From Fischerella sp. JS2 (GTDB lineage Bacteria; Cyanobacteriota; Cyanobacteriia; Cyanobacteriales; Nostocaceae), in the NCBI RefSeq assembly GCF_032393985.1, contig NZ_CP135918.1, positions 3,782,001 to 3,846,000 of the forward strand: a stretch of DNA of 64,000 nt. The letters are read 5' to 3'. Both the position numbers and the translations under genes were made by a program. How positions within the stretch are numbered: position 1 is the stretch's first letter; every line of letters starts with the position of its first letter. The notes below the pieces were generated by a model that was not told where the DNA came from, made no database searches, and saw only the letters and a list, made by a program, of their open reading frames with translations. Of this stretch, positions 19,172 to 28,905 are shown piece by piece.

Positions 19172-20107
19172 TTAGTTGTAAAGGCTGCCAGTATTAATTA
19201 CAGGTTGAGCAGTTTGTTCGGAAGTTAAGACAACCAGTAAGTTATTGATCATTGCAGCTTTGCGTTCATCATCTAAATCAAGCATGTGTGACTCATTGAG
19301 GCGGTTCAGTGCTTCGTTCACCATCCCAACTGCACCTTCAACTATTTGTCGCCGTGCGTCTATCAAGGCTTTTGCTTGTTGTCGTCGCAACATCATCTGT
19401 GCGATTTCTGGTGCATAAGCTAAGTGGGATAGTCGTGCTTCAATCACTTCAACTCCAGCCACTTCTAAACGTGCTTGCAGTTCAGTTTGTAGAACACGCA
19501 CAATTTCATCAGGGATACCACGCAGTGAAGGACGTTCGATATCGTCAGGTGCGTCGTAAGGATAGCGAATTGCTAACGCCCGAATTGCTGTCTCACTTTG
19601 AATGGCAACAAATTCTTGATAATCATCAACTGAAAACTTCGATTTAGAAGAATCTAATACTTGCCAAACAACAACTGCGGCTATTTCAATTGGGTTTCCT
19701 TCTGCATCGTTGACTTTGATGATTTTACTATTGAAATTACGAACCCGCAGTGAAACTTTTTGTTTGTTTGTCAAGGGGTTTGTCCACCAAAATCCAGGTT
19801 CACGTATAGTACCGACATAACGGCCTAGAAACGTCAGTACTACGGCTTGGTTTGGTTCGACAGTTAGAAATCCTGACACTGATGGAATAATGACAACAAG
19901 TAACGTAGCTAGTGCTGCTGCTATTAGTTCAGCCGTTCCTTCATCAATAAAGTCAGTAACTTTCAATCCTCTACCCAGCAATGCTTCCAAACCCTGCACC
20001 CTAGAAAATATCCACAAACTACCCAAAATCGCGATCGCAACCACGACTAACAAGACTACAAACCCATTGACTCGAAATGCAGGAAACTCCCGAATCGTCT
20101 GGCGCAT
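19172..20107 (-). CDS. SPFH/band 7 (flotillin/prohibitin-like) membrane protein
   Basis: A 311-residue protein. Two hydrophobic segments (about 14-36 and 57-80) precede an SPFH/band-7 domain: [61 protein letters not shown], then a helical tail [19 protein letters not shown]. Such proteins form oligomers in membrane microdomains or hold regulators of membrane proteases. It is the first gene of an operon with the small ribbon-helix-helix gene, spaced 3 bp. Precise role unknown. Confidence 0.88.
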   Translation of the reverse strand: MRQTIREFPAFRVNGFVVLLVVVAIAILGSLWIFSRVQGLEALLGRGLKVTDFIDEGTAELIAAALATLLVVIIPSVSGFLTVEPNQAVVLTFLGRYVGTIREPGFWWTNPLTNKQKVSLRVRNFNSKIIKVNDAEGNPIEIAAVVVWQVLDSSKSKFSVDDYQEFVAIQSETAIRALAIRYPYDAPDDIERPSLRGIPDEIVRVLQTELQARLEVAGVEVIEARLSHLAYAPEIAQMMLRRQQAKALIDARRQIVEGAVGMVNEALNRLNESHMLDLDDERKAAMINNLLVVLTSEQTAQPVINTGSLYN

Positions 20108-20174
20108 ATTTTTATTGCCTCAATATCTTATAGTATTCAAAATGATATCATCATAATATTATAGTTAAATTAGC

Positions 20175-21185
20175 AATTACGCCTAATGTGAATTAGAAAA
20201 AAAGGTGGGAGAAGTAATGAAGATGAAAGTTACCAGCTTTTCACTTCAGACTCCCCCCATGACTAGCATAGACTTTGGAACACTATATAACGACAATCTT
20301 TGTAGTAGATGATTGCTATGAAAAGCAAGTAAAAAATACAACTCTCCTAAAGCCAGGAGTGAAAGCAAGTATGAGCGAAAGTGAAATCATGATACTGGCA
20401 CTAGTCATGGATTATCTACCATTTCCAGGAGAAACACAGTTTCTGGGTTTTATCCGAGGTAATTACAAAGAATGGTTTCCAAATTTACTTGACCAAACTC
20501 AATTTCATCGTCGGTTACGCAAATGAGATGGAATGTTAGAAAAATTACGTCGCAGTTGGGTAGAGCAATTGCTTGGGGAAAGTGAAAAATATTTCATTGT
20601 TGACACTAAACCATTACCAGTGTTAGGACTCAAGCGTGACAAGCGATATAGTGACTTTGCCGGAAACGCTGCCCCTAGTTGGTGTGCTGCCAGGGAAATG
20701 CGTGATTTTGGCTACAACAAGCTAGTGATGCTGTCAATCTGGAATGGGGTTCCTATTTCTTATGACATTGTCCCTGCTAATACAGATGAAATAATTGAGT
20801 AGTGAAGGTGTTATTGAGACAGTTCTATATAGTGATATTTACGCAGATAAGGAATGGATCTCTGCCGATTGGCAATTGGCGATCGCTCGTCGCACTCGTT
20901 ATCGGATTTGCACCCTCACACCCGATCATCAACATCTTCAACATTCTCATCCTTTGAAACGTTTTATTAGTCGTGTTCGTCAACGTCTAGAAGGCGTTTT
21001 TCACGAAATTCACGCACACTGGCCGTAATCCCGAACGCCTACTTAACAAAACCGTTGATGGTTTTTGTGTACATATTGCTGCCAAGATTGCATCTGACAC
21101 ACTACGTTTTTTGCTTCGCCGACGTTTTGGCATTAATGTTCTTACTTTCCAATCTCAACCTCTTTAATTCACATTAGGTGTAATT
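20175..21185 (+). mobile_element. Degenerate IS982-like insertion sequence
   Basis: The element is bounded by 20-bp inverted repeats: AATTACGCCTAATGTGAATT at 20175-20194 and its reverse complement with one mismatch at 21166-21185. The outer AATT is present at both ends as a direct repeat too, so it may be a short target duplication. Inside is one broken transposase gene. A MITE-like copy with the same ends lies at 30685-30789. The IS982 assignment rests on remembered transposase motifs. Confidence 0.8.
20275..21167 (+). pseudogene. IS982-family-like transposase, disrupted
   Basis: The transposase reads through three broken pieces. The N-terminal part has SESEIMILALVMDYLPFPGE and ends TQFHRRLRK at an in-frame TGA (20524-20526). 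The middle part runs MLEKLRRSW to VPANTDEI and has the DDE-like FIVDTKPLPVLGLKR. A frameshift near 20795 gives YSDIYADKEWISADWQLAIA, and a second shift near 21015 restores RNPERLLNKTVDGFCVHIAAK to the TAA at 21165-21167, which overlaps the right inverted repeat. One stop and two frameshifts make it non-functional. Confidence 0.82.
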
Positions 21186-21200
21186 CATAAATTAATTCCC

Positions 21201-22028
21201 TTAATTCTTAATTCCTGTCGTGGCAATACCCTGAATCAATTGACGCTGGCCAAGAAGAAATAAAAATAAAATCGGTACAGTGGTTATAGTTACTGCCGCC
21301 ATTAGCAAAGGCCAGTTATTGGTAAATTGCTCCTGGAACTCAGCCAAAGCTAGCTGTACAGTTCTCAATTCTGGTTTTGTGGTAAACACTAACGGCTTAA
21401 ATAAATCATTCCATTCACCGATAAAGGTAAACAGAAACAAAGTTACTAAGGCTGGACGTGCTAAAGGCAATAGTATTTGCCACAAGATTTGTACTCGGTT
21501 GGCCCCGTCTATTGCTGCTGCTTCTTCTAACTCTACAGGTATTGTTAAGAAATACTGTCGTAATAAGAAAATACCAAAACCATTAGCAGCGGTTGGTAAA
21601 ATCAAAGCCCAGTAAGTGTTAATTAGGTGTCCCCATTTCAAGACCAAAAATATAGGAATCACGAGTAATTGAAAGGGAATTACCAGTGTGGCTAACACAA
21701 TCAATAGCAATGTTTGTCTGCCACGAAATTTGAGCCTTGCTAGGGCATAACCTGCCAATGCAGAAGTCACTATTTGAAAACCCGTGACAGCTAATGCTAC
21801 CAAGCTAGAATTAGCAAATGCGAGCAAGAATTTACCTCGTCGCCAAGCCTCATGGTAGTTAGCTAAAGACCAACCGTTCTGAAGAAGCAGAGTATGAGTA
21901 GTCCCAGGTGGTGCAAGAGATGTCAAGAAAACTACAAAAAGGGGTAATAAGACAATCAAGCCCCCTAACAAAAGTACTGCCAGACTCCAAAAAGAAGAGT
22001 ATTTAAGATTCCCGAGTGGTTTGGACAT
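21201..22028 (-). CDS. Carbohydrate ABC transporter permease (MalG/UgpE-like)
   Basis: A 275-residue inner-membrane permease of the CUT1 family. Six membrane segments are apparent, and the EAA loop for ATPase contact is EEAAAIDGANRVQILWQILLPLARPAL. The second permease, binding protein and ATPase are not adjacent, so this subunit must pair with components encoded elsewhere. It sits 15 bp from the right end of the decayed insertion sequence, with its 3' end towards it. Sugar specificity cannot be read. Confidence 0.9.
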   Translation of the reverse strand: MSKPLGNLKYSSFWSLAVLLLGGLIVLLPLFVVFLTSLAPPGTTHTLLLQNGWSLANYHEAWRRGKFLLAFANSSLVALAVTGFQIVTSALAGYALARLKFRGRQTLLLIVLATLVIPFQLLVIPIFLVLKWGHLINTYWALILPTAANGFGIFLLRQYFLTIPVELEEAAAIDGANRVQILWQILLPLARPALVTLFLFTFIGEWNDLFKPLVFTTKPELRTVQLALAEFQEQFTNNWPLLMAAVTITTVPILFLFLLGQRQLIQGIATTGIKN

Positions 22029-22384
22029 GAACTGAATTTTTAAGATCCAACCATTTGTTTTTGTGACTAGAGCAAGCCTTCCTCCGGAGGAGCTACGCTA
22101 TCGCTGCCAGCAACAGCTAATCTATAACATAGTGACTTGTTAAGTTAAATTAAACCACAGTGAGTAAAAATAAGGATTATGGATAAAGGATGAAAGATGA
22201 AGGCAGCTATGAAGGCAGAAGGCAGAAGGCAGAAGGCAGAAGGCAGAAGGCAGAAGGATTAAAATTAATACTTCATCCTTCACACTTCACACTTCACACT
22301 TTATCCTTCACCATTGCCCTCAATTCACGGGGTTAAATACAAACTTGGTATCAAATGTATCCTATATCTAGGAGTGAACGTACA
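22029..22384. other. Divergent spacer with heptamer repeats
   Basis: The region between the divergent permease and ADO genes carries TCCTCCGGAGGA (22079-22090, palindromic), six GAAGGCA heptamers (22211-22252) and CTTCACA heptamers (about 22280-22300). The true ADO start is within reach of the GGAGTG at 22370-22375. No gene is visible. Confidence 0.65.
22211..22257. repeat. Heptamer tandem repeat (GAAGGCA)n
   Basis: Six exact tandem copies of GAAGGCA and a partial seventh. Seven-base tandem repeats (STRR) are typical of heterocystous cyanobacteria. The count may vary among strains. Confidence 0.9.
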
Positions 22385-23080
22385 ATGCAGCAGCTAGCAG
22401 ATCAACCAGAAATTGATTTCAAGAGCGAAACCTATAAAGACGCCTATAGTCGCATTAATGCAATTGTGATTGAAGGGGAACAAGAAGCGCATGAAAATTA
22501 CCTGAAACTTGCTGAACTGCTGAGCGAACACAAAGATGAGCTAATTCGTCTTTCCAAAATGGAAAGTCGTCATAAAAAGGGATTTGAAGCCTGTGGGCGT
22601 AATCTTCAAGTAACCCCAGATATGGATTTTGCTAAACAATTTTTTGCCCAACTGCATCAAAATTTTCAAGTAGCAGCACAAGAAGGCAAAATCGTTACTT
22701 GTTTGCTGATTCAATCCTTAATCATTGAATGTTTTGCGATCGCAGCATACAACATCTATATCCCTGTTGCTGATGATTTTGCCCGTAAAATTACTGAAGG
22801 TGTTGTCAAAGATGAATATAGTCACCTAAATTTTGGAGAAGTTTGGTTAAAAGAACACTTTGAAGAATCAAAAGCTGAATTAGAAGAAGCTAATCGCCAA
22901 AATCTTCCTATTGTTTGGCAAATGCTTAACCAAGTTGCAGATGATGCCGAAGTATTGGCAATGGAAAAAGAAGCGTTGGTAGAAGATTTTATGATTCAAT
23001 ACGGTGAAGCTTTAAGTAATATTGGCTTCAATACCCGCGATATCATGCGTCTGTCTGCCTATGGACTCAGAGCCGCGTAA
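22385..23080 (+). CDS. ado: Aldehyde deformylating oxygenase
   Basis: A 231-residue ferritin-like di-iron enzyme that converts fatty aldehydes to alkanes plus formate, the last step of cyanobacterial hydrocarbon synthesis. With this start the metal ligands fall at Glu32, Glu60, His63, Glu115, Glu144 and His147, exactly the numbering known for the Synechococcus enzyme, which supports the ATG at 22385 over an upstream one at 22355. The acyl-ACP reductase that makes its substrate is the next gene, 512 bp on, same strand. Expected in the cytoplasm or at membranes. Confidence 0.97.
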   Translation: MQQLADQPEIDFKSETYKDAYSRINAIVIEGEQEAHENYLKLAELLSEHKDELIRLSKMESRHKKGFEACGRNLQVTPDMDFAKQFFAQLHQNFQVAAQEGKIVTCLLIQSLIIECFAIAAYNIYIPVADDFARKITEGVVKDEYSHLNFGEVWLKEHFEESKAELEEANRQNLPIVWQMLNQVADDAEVLAMEKEALVEDFMIQYGEALSNIGFNTRDIMRLSAYGLRAA

Positions 23081-23592
23081 TTTCAAGGTAAAAGTTAGAA
23101 GGAACAAGGTTAAGGCTTTGACCGTGTCAATTTGATATTTTACGAAAAGTTTGAGCTAGGGCTTGGGGCATACTCTACCTTGAAGCCGTCCTGCGGGCGT
23201 CTACAAAGCAGCGTCCTGCAGGGAACCTCAAAGCTTTTCAAGACGGATTTTGGATTAATCAATCTTAAACGCAAATTTGAAATTAAAAATTGATTGACCT
23301 TTTAACTTTTACCTGGTCTTGGTATAAATCACTATCCAACTGTTAGGGAATCTTGCGCTTTGTGTAGAATTTTCATGGGTTAGAAATTTCTTTCCCGCTG
23401 ACCACTCTGATTTTAGATGACTAGTTGAAGATTGTTTTTCTGGGATGACACATTGGTGTTTTTATTTAGATCACAAATCCACAACTTTCCAGCCACCGGA
23501 TTTATCCATGGGTTAATCCGTCTTGAAATCTAAAATCCAAAATTCATTGCCACCACGCTTTTTAAAAAAGCATACGCCTAATAGAATAGTTC
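23081..23592. other. Long spacer between ADO and AAR genes
   Basis: A 512-bp gap with no credible gene. It contains a small repeat (GAAGCCGTCCTGCGGGCGTCTAC near 23181-23203) followed by GCGTCCTGCAGGG (23212-23224), and the phrases CAAGACGGATTTTGGATT near 23239 and CCGTCTTGAAATCTAAAATCC near 23518 that are partly complementary. The length suggests a separate promoter for AAR. Confidence 0.55.
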
Positions 23593-24612
23593 ATGTTTGG
23601 TCTAATCGGACATCTCACTAGTTTGGAACACGCACAAGCGGTAGCCAGAGACTTAGGCTATCCGGAGTACGCAGATCAAGGTCTAGATTTTTGGTGCAGC
23701 GCCCCGCCCCAAATTGTTGATCACATTACTGTCACCAGCGTTACTGGTCAGAAAATAGAGGGAAAGTATGTAGAATCCTGCTTTTTGCCAGAAATGCTGG
23801 CAACCCGTCGGATTAAAGCAGCTACACGCAAAGTCCTGAATGCTATGGCTCTTGCTCAAAAGCATGATATAGATATTACGGCTTTGGGTGGATTTTCCTC
23901 GATAATTTTTGAAAATTTTAATTTAGAGCAGTTCAAACAAGTCCGCAACATCGAACTAGAGTTTGAACGCTTTACCACAGGGAATACACACACCGCTTAC
24001 ATTATTTGTAGACAGGTAGAACAAGCATCAAAACAATTAGGAATTGAACTGTCGAATGCAACTGTTGCTGTGTGTGGAGCTACTGGAGATATTGGTAGTG
24101 CCGTTTGTCGCTGGTTAGAGGCAAAAACAGATGTCAAGGATCTGCTGCTAATTGCCCGTAACCAAGAACGCCTCACAAATTTGCAAGCAGAACTAGGGCG
24201 GGGAAAAATCTTAGCTTTGGAAGAAGCATTGCCTCTGGCTGACATTATAGTTTGGGTTGCTAGTATGCCCAAAGGTATGGAAATCGATCCTACAGTGTTG
24301 AAAAAACCCTGTTTATTGATTGATGGAGGCTATCCAAAAAATTTAGCTACTAAGATCCAGCATCCTGATGTGTATGTTCTTAATGGTGGCATTGTGGAGC
24401 ATTCTCTTGACATTAATTGGAAGATCATGAAAATCGTCAATATGGATGTCCCAGAAAGACAGTTGTTTGCTTGTTTTGCAGAATCAATGCTGCTGGAATT
24501 TGAGAAGTTGCATACAAACTTCTCTTGGGGACGTAATCAGATTACCGTAGAAAAGATGGAACAGATTGGTCAAATTTCCATAAAACACGGATTTAGACCA
24601 CTGTTGGTGTAA
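23593..24612 (+). CDS. aar: Long-chain acyl-ACP reductase (aldehyde-forming)
   Basis: A 339-residue NADPH-dependent reductase that turns acyl-ACP into fatty aldehyde for ADO. It has the family start [15 protein letters not shown], a dinucleotide-binding fold ([19 protein letters not shown]) and the catalytic cysteine at residue 294 ([10 protein letters not shown]), the number reported for the Synechococcus enzyme. Length is standard (about 340). It lies after the ADO gene and before accA, the usual cyanobacterial order. Confidence 0.97.
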   Translation: MFGLIGHLTSLEHAQAVARDLGYPEYADQGLDFWCSAPPQIVDHITVTSVTGQKIEGKYVESCFLPEMLATRRIKAATRKVLNAMALAQKHDIDITALGGFSSIIFENFNLEQFKQVRNIELEFERFTTGNTHTAYIICRQVEQASKQLGIELSNATVAVCGATGDIGSAVCRWLEAKTDVKDLLLIARNQERLTNLQAELGRGKILALEEALPLADIIVWVASMPKGMEIDPTVLKKPCLLIDGGYPKNLATKIQHPDVYVLNGGIVEHSLDINWKIMKIVNMDVPERQLFACFAESMLLEFEKLHTNFSWGRNQITVEKMEQIGQISIKHGFRPLLV

Positions 24613-24668
24613 GGATGGGGGATAGGTAACGGAAAACAGGGAATGGAGAATTGGTGTTTATTCTCCCC

Positions 24669-24722
24669 CTTGTCTTCCTTGTCTTCCTTGTCCTCCTTGT
24701 CCTCCTTGTCCTCCTTGTCTCC
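24669..24722. repeat. 9-bp tandem repeat between AAR and accA
   Basis: Six tandem copies of a 9-bp unit, CTTGTCTTC changing to CTTGTCCTC and CTTGTCTCC. It fills the spacer just upstream of accA. Similar GACAAGG/CCTTGTC tracts recur at 16860, 27655 and 51468. Confidence 0.85.
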
Positions 24723-24756
24723 CCAGTCTCTAATCCCTATTTCCTATTCGTAAAAT

Positions 24757-25737
24757 ATGGCAACTACTGAGCGTAAACCACTTCTGTTGGATTTTGAAAA
24801 GCCTTTGGCAGAATTAGCAAACCGGATTGAGCAGATCCGTCAACTTGCGGAAGAAAATGGCGTCGATGTTTCTAGTCAAATTCGTCAACTAGAAACTCGT
24901 GCTATGCAATTACGTGAGGAAATTTTCACTAGTCTATCACCATCGCAGCGACTACAAGTCGCTCGTCACCCTCGTCGCCCTAGTACTCTTGATTACATTC
25001 AGGCTATTACTGATGAATGGATGGAGTTACATGGCGATCGCTGTGGTTCTGATGATCCAGCTTTAATTGGTGGTGTTGCTCGTTTAGGAGGTCAACCTGT
25101 GGTAATGTTGGGTCATCAAAAAGGGCGTGACACGAAAGATAATATTGCCCGGAATTTTGGTATGGCTACTCCTGGCGGCTATCGCAAGGCAATGCGGTTA
25201 ATGAAACACGCTAATAAGTTCGGGATGCCGATTTTAACTTTTATTGATACGCCGGGAGCCTTGCCCACTGTGGTAGCTGAACGACAAGGCGCAGGAGAAG
25301 CGATCGCTTATAATTTACGCGAGATGTTTAGCTTGGATGTGCCTATCATCTGTACGGTGATTGGTGAAGGTGGTTCTGGCGGTGCGCTAGGTATTGGTGT
25401 AGGCGATTGCCTCCTCATGTTTGAACATTCGGTTTATACGGTGATCACCCCAGAAGCTTGTGCTGCGATTCTCTGGAAAGATGCTAGCAAGGCTCCCCAA
25501 GCAGCAGCAGTTCTCAAAATGACTTCTCATGATCTGAAAAACTTGGGTATTATCGACCAAATTCTACCAGAACCTGTAGGCGGCGCTCATTCTGACCCGA
25601 TTAAGACTGCTCAAACTCTTAAAAGTGCTTTATTAGACAATCTAGATGAATTGGGTCGTCTGACTGCTGCTGAACGCCGTCAACTACGTTATGAGAAATT
25701 CCGTAAAATTGGTGTTTTTACTGAAGTTTCCCACTAA
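24757..25737 (+). CDS. accA: Acetyl-CoA carboxylase carboxyltransferase subunit alpha
   Basis: A 326-residue alpha subunit of the carboxyltransferase, which with AccD moves the carboxyl group from biotin on AccB to acetyl-CoA, making malonyl-CoA for fatty acids. Family marks include [41 protein letters not shown] and the crotonase-type oxyanion region [15 protein letters not shown]. Length is normal. Placed next to the alkane genes, which use the fatty acyl-ACP it helps make. Confidence 0.97.
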   Translation: MATTERKPLLLDFEKPLAELANRIEQIRQLAEENGVDVSSQIRQLETRAMQLREEIFTSLSPSQRLQVARHPRRPSTLDYIQAITDEWMELHGDRCGSDDPALIGGVARLGGQPVVMLGHQKGRDTKDNIARNFGMATPGGYRKAMRLMKHANKFGMPILTFIDTPGALPTVVAERQGAGEAIAYNLREMFSLDVPIICTVIGEGGSGGALGIGVGDCLLMFEHSVYTVITPEACAAILWKDASKAPQAAAVLKMTSHDLKNLGIIDQILPEPVGGAHSDPIKTAQTLKSALLDNLDELGRLTAAERRQLRYEKFRKIGVFTEVSH

Positions 25738-25774
25738 GGATACTGAAATTCTTGATTAGCATAAGAGCAATGCT

Positions 25775-25950
25775 ATAATTGCCTATGGTTCTTAAAGATT
25801 TTTAACAATCTTTTTAACCATAGGCATTTACGTTATTGGCAAATCAACTCAGCTGGAGGAGTGATTTGTTTATTTGTTTTGTGCCAATAACAAAACGAAA
25901 AGATGCCGCCTTGCCTACAAGGCAAACATCCCAGTTTCATCTGGGAAAAT
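25775..25950 (+). ncRNA. Candidate structured RNA or cis-regulatory block between accA and SDR
   Basis: Stem A: TGCCTATGGTT (25780-25790) with AACCATAGGCA (25816-25826), extended inward by AAAGATT/AATCTTT. Stem B: GTTATTGGCA (25832-25841) with TGCCAATAAC (25882-25891), enclosing stem C CAAATCA (25840-25846) with TGATTTG (25862-25868). Stem D: GCCTTG (25908-25913) with CAAGGC (25918-25923). Stem E: TCCCAG (25929-25934) with CTGGGA (25941-25946). No open frame of note crosses it. It could be an accA 3' structure, a free small RNA or the leader of the next gene. No known family recognised. Confidence 0.5.
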
Positions 25951-26109
25951 TGACTAAAGTATATGCCCGTGCTGGCAATGAATCATAGCATTTGTCAAGC
26001 ATAATTAATCTAATTTTTAGATTTACTTAATCTCAGCAGTAAATTTAAGGATTTGAATAAAGTGAGTGACAATGCGATTTTATCTGCCAAAGAATTTGGA
26101 ATTCACAGC

Positions 26110-26829
26110 ATGAGTTTTGATCAAAAACAACGCGCCCTAATTACTGGGGCAAGTAGTGGTATTGGTAAGGCAACTGCATTGGCTTTTGCAAAAGCAGGAG
26201 TTGATGTTGCCTTGGTGAGCCGTTCTGTTGATAAGTTAGCAGTAGTAGCACAAGCAGCTCAGCACGTAGGAGTAAATGCGAAAGCGTATTCTGTGGATTT
26301 GGCTTGTGTAGATCAAGTGCAAAAACAAATACAGGCGATCGCTCATGACTTTGGTGAGATCGATATTTTGGTCAACAATGCTGGCATGGGTTATGTTGCT
26401 AGTCTGAGCGAAACTTCCCTATCTGACTGGCAAAAGGTACTAGATTTAAATCTTACCAGTGTGTTTCAGTGTATTATAGGAGTCTTGCCGGGAATGCGCG
26501 ATCGCAAGAAAGGTACAATCATTAACATTGTATCAATTGCCGGCAAACAAGTTTTTCCTAATTGGGGGGCATACTGCGCCAGCAAAGCTGGTCTTCTAGC
26601 TCTTTCGCAAACTTTGGCACAAGAAGAGCGCCTCCACGGCATCCGTGTTAGTGCTATATGTCCTGGTGCAGTCAATACCGAACTCTGGGATGCAGTCGGT
26701 GCTGACTTTGACCGCTCAAAAATGCTATCTCCAGAAATTGTTGCTCAGTCGATTCTACACACTGCATTACTACCACAGCAGGCAGTGATTGATGAATTGA
26801 CCCTGATGCCTAGTGTTGGCGTCCTTTAA
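26110..26829 (+). CDS. Short-chain dehydrogenase/reductase (FabG-like)
   Basis: A 239-residue classical SDR. It has the cofactor motif TGASSGIG, NNAGMG, a catalytic Ser in IVSIAGKQVF and the YxxxK motif in YCASKAGLLALS. The cofactor-side Arg in VSRSVDK suggests NADPH. I prefer the ATG at 26110 because the fold begins just after it; starts at 26053 (TTG) or 26062 (GTG, with AAGGA upstream) would add 16-19 residues. Located between accA and folE. Its substrate is not known; it is one of several SDR genes here. Confidence 0.85.
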   Translation: MSFDQKQRALITGASSGIGKATALAFAKAGVDVALVSRSVDKLAVVAQAAQHVGVNAKAYSVDLACVDQVQKQIQAIAHDFGEIDILVNNAGMGYVASLSETSLSDWQKVLDLNLTSVFQCIIGVLPGMRDRKKGTIINIVSIAGKQVFPNWGAYCASKAGLLALSQTLAQEERLHGIRVSAICPGAVNTELWDAVGADFDRSKMLSPEIVAQSILHTALLPQQAVIDELTLMPSVGVL

Positions 26830-26942
26830 CAATTATCAGTGACTCAGTTATCAGTGATTGGTAAATACTGGTGACTATTTGCTGTTAATTGTTTTCATCG
26901 CCCAGTCATCTATAAATTCCAAAACTATTCAAGACTCATACC

Positions 26943-27650
26943 ATGACTATCGTTAGCTCCAACGGTTCCAATCGTTTTCAGTCTCCTTTAGTTCCCGACT
27001 TGACAGAAGCCATTACCACTAGACCCGACCGCAATACTCATGATGGACGAGAACCTAATTTGCACCCACCACAAGAAGAACAAATGGATCAGATGGTGGA
27101 AGCCGTGCGGACATTACTGTTGGGTGTAGGAGAAGATCCAGAACGTGAAGGACTACTGAAAACTCCAAAGCGGGTGGCAGAAGCCATGCGGTTTTTAACC
27201 AGTGGCTACAACCAGTCCTTGGAAGAAATCGTGAATGGAGCGATTTTTGACGAGGGACATAGCGAGATGGTGTTAGTCCGAGATATTAATGTTTTTAGCT
27301 TGTGCGAACACCATATGCTGCCATTTATGGGCAAAGCTCACGTCGCTTATATCCCGAATCAAAAAGTCGTAGGCTTGAGTAAGCTGGCTCGTATTGTCGA
27401 GATGTATTCTCGTCGCTTGCAAGTACAAGAAAGATTAACTCGCCAAATAGCCGAAGCGGTTCAGGCTATCTTAGAACCCCAAGGCGTAGCTGTTGTCATT
27501 GAAGCCACCCATATGTGCATGGTGATGCGGGGTGTGCAAAAACCAGGTTCGTGGACTGTCACCAGTGCAATGGTTGGTGTATTCCAGGAAGAACACAAAA
27601 CCCGCGAAGAATTTTTTAACTTGATTCGTCATCAAGCGGCGATATTTTAG
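26943..27650 (+). CDS. folE: GTP cyclohydrolase I
   Basis: A 235-residue enzyme that converts GTP to 7,8-dihydroneopterin triphosphate, the first step of folate and pterin synthesis. Zinc ligands lie in [10 protein letters not shown] and the late Cys in [12 protein letters not shown]-site motifs [20 protein letters not shown] and [16 protein letters not shown] are intact. A 40-residue variable N-terminal tail precedes the core, usual in the family. It is transcribed towards the convergent trpF. Confidence 0.96.
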   Translation: MTIVSSNGSNRFQSPLVPDLTEAITTRPDRNTHDGREPNLHPPQEEQMDQMVEAVRTLLLGVGEDPEREGLLKTPKRVAEAMRFLTSGYNQSLEEIVNGAIFDEGHSEMVLVRDINVFSLCEHHMLPFMGKAHVAYIPNQKVVGLSKLARIVEMYSRRLQVQERLTRQIAEAVQAILEPQGVAVVIEATHMCMVMRGVQKPGSWTVTSAMVGVFQEEHKTREEFFNLIRHQAAIF

Positions 27651-27711
27651 GGACAAGGGGGACGAGGGGGACAAAGGGGAGAATAAACACCAATTCCCCT
27701 TTCCCTGCCGA

Positions 27712-28347
27712 TCACCTATCCCCTATCCCTAACTTTTCAAACAACTGAGCTACTTTTTGTAAATCTTTATCCCCAGGCGCGCGTTCTACTCCACTAGATA
27801 AGTCAATGCCAGTGGGTTTTACTTGACTTAAAGCTTCTAAAATGTTGTTTGGTGTGAGTCCTCCAGCTAAAAACCAAGGGCAACTGGGCTGGAAATTATG
27901 TAGTATTTGCCAATCTAAAGTTTTACCTGTGCCACCTAACTGCTGAGGATGATAGGCATCAAGTAACAGTGTATCTACAAAGAGATTATAGATAGCTGCT
28001 TTCTCAAAATCTATAGCTGTGCATATTCTCAACGCTTTAATAATTTCTACCTCAGGTAGAGACTCACGCAACTGCTGACAAAATTGTGGTGATTCATCTC
28101 CATGCAGCTGCACTCCAGTTAAACCACTATCAATAACAGTCTGCTTGATTTTTTCAGGGGACGTGTTAGCAAATACACCTATGCTGTCAACTTTGCTTGG
28201 CAGTTTTTCTACTACAGCCTGAATTTGTTTAATAGTAACATAACGTGGGGAAGTGGTAACACAAATAAATCCCAATGCTGTTGCACCCAAATCAGCGATC
28301 GCTTTTCCTTGTTGTGGTTGAGTGATACCGCAAATTTTAATCCGCAT
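27712..28347 (-). CDS. trpF: Phosphoribosylanthranilate isomerase
   Basis: A 211-residue TIM-barrel enzyme of tryptophan synthesis that isomerises phosphoribosylanthranilate. It begins [14 protein letters not shown], with catalytic Cys7-like residue in KICGI, a second catalytic Asp in LLDAYHP, and phosphate-binding LAGGLTPNN and [10 protein letters not shown] chose the internal ATG at 28347 because the first strand starts there; an 8-residue longer version is possible. Divergent from psaK. Confidence 0.95.
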   Translation of the reverse strand: MRIKICGITQPQQGKAIADLGATALGFICVTTSPRYVTIKQIQAVVEKLPSKVDSIGVFANTSPEKIKQTVIDSGLTGVQLHGDESPQFCQQLRESLPEVEIIKALRICTAIDFEKAAIYNLFVDTLLLDAYHPQQLGGTGKTLDWQILHNFQPSCPWFLAGGLTPNNILEALSQVKPTGIDLSSGVERAPGDKDLQKVAQLFEKLGIGDR

Positions 28348-28452
28348 AAAAATTTTAGAGATTTTTCCCAATACAAAAAGTTAATTTTTCCCTAGCAATC
28401 TTATAATTTGTGTGGTCTACACCAAATTTTTTCTATAGGAGACAAAAGCTTG

Positions 28453-28704
28453 ATGTCATCAATCTTACTAGCAGCCACAGCCGCAGTCCCTCCTACACCC
28501 GAGTGGAGTCCCAAAGTGGCACTGATTATTAGCATCAGCTGTTTGGTGGCTGTTTTGCTGACTTTCAGGATTGAAAAGCCCAAAGTAGGTCCAAAAATGC
28601 CTGGGCTTCCCTTGAGTGTTCCCGCCTTTGTCGCTGCGATGGCTTTTGGTCATGTCATTGGCGTTGCCATTGTTTTGGGGTTGACAAATATCGGTAGTAT
28701 CTAG
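28453..28704 (+). CDS. psaK: Photosystem I subunit PsaK (first copy)
   Basis: An 83-residue small membrane subunit of photosystem I with two helices (KVALIISISCLVAVLLTF and VPAFVAAMAFGHVIGVAIVLGL) joined by the conserved loop KPKVGPKMPGLPL. PsaK sits at the edge of the trimer and helps bind chlorophyll and antenna. AGGAGA lies 10 bases upstream of the ATG. A second psaK follows at 28906, and the two copies probably differ in use. Confidence 0.95.
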   Translation: MSSILLAATAAVPPTPEWSPKVALIISISCLVAVLLTFRIEKPKVGPKMPGLPLSVPAFVAAMAFGHVIGVAIVLGLTNIGSI

Positions 28705-28826
28705 GCAAATTTGGAATTTCCAATTCCAAATTTACAATTGTTTCGGTCATCCTAACCAAGGAAAGAGGAATTAACCTCTCCAAGGAAGGAAGATACGTCA
28801 CTTAATTGGATAGAGCATGGACATGG

Positions 28827-28869
28827 CTGTAGAGATGCGGGGTTTATAAGGAATTTCGCTTCTCTACAG
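28827..28869. repeat. Hairpin between the psaK copies
   Basis: CTGTAGAGA (28827-28835) and TCTCTACAG (28861-28869) are exact reverse complements around a 25-base loop with short complementary ends (TGCG/CGCT). It resembles the GTAGAGACGCG-type dispersed hairpins at 6445 and 60435. It stands just upstream of the second psaK and may end or attenuate the first transcript. Confidence 0.6.
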
Positions 28870-28905
28870 CTAAATCTATTTATTTATGTAGGAGAAACAA
28901 TTGTG

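Noticed and set aside
22355-22384. Upstream ATG for the ADO gene
   Set aside because: It would shift all six iron ligands by ten residues from the well-known numbering; the ATG at 22385 matches exactly.
25853-25890. Short leader peptide with GGAGGA before GTG near 25861
   Set aside because: GGAGGA directly abuts the GTG, too close to work as a ribosome binding site, and the peptide would be nine residues.
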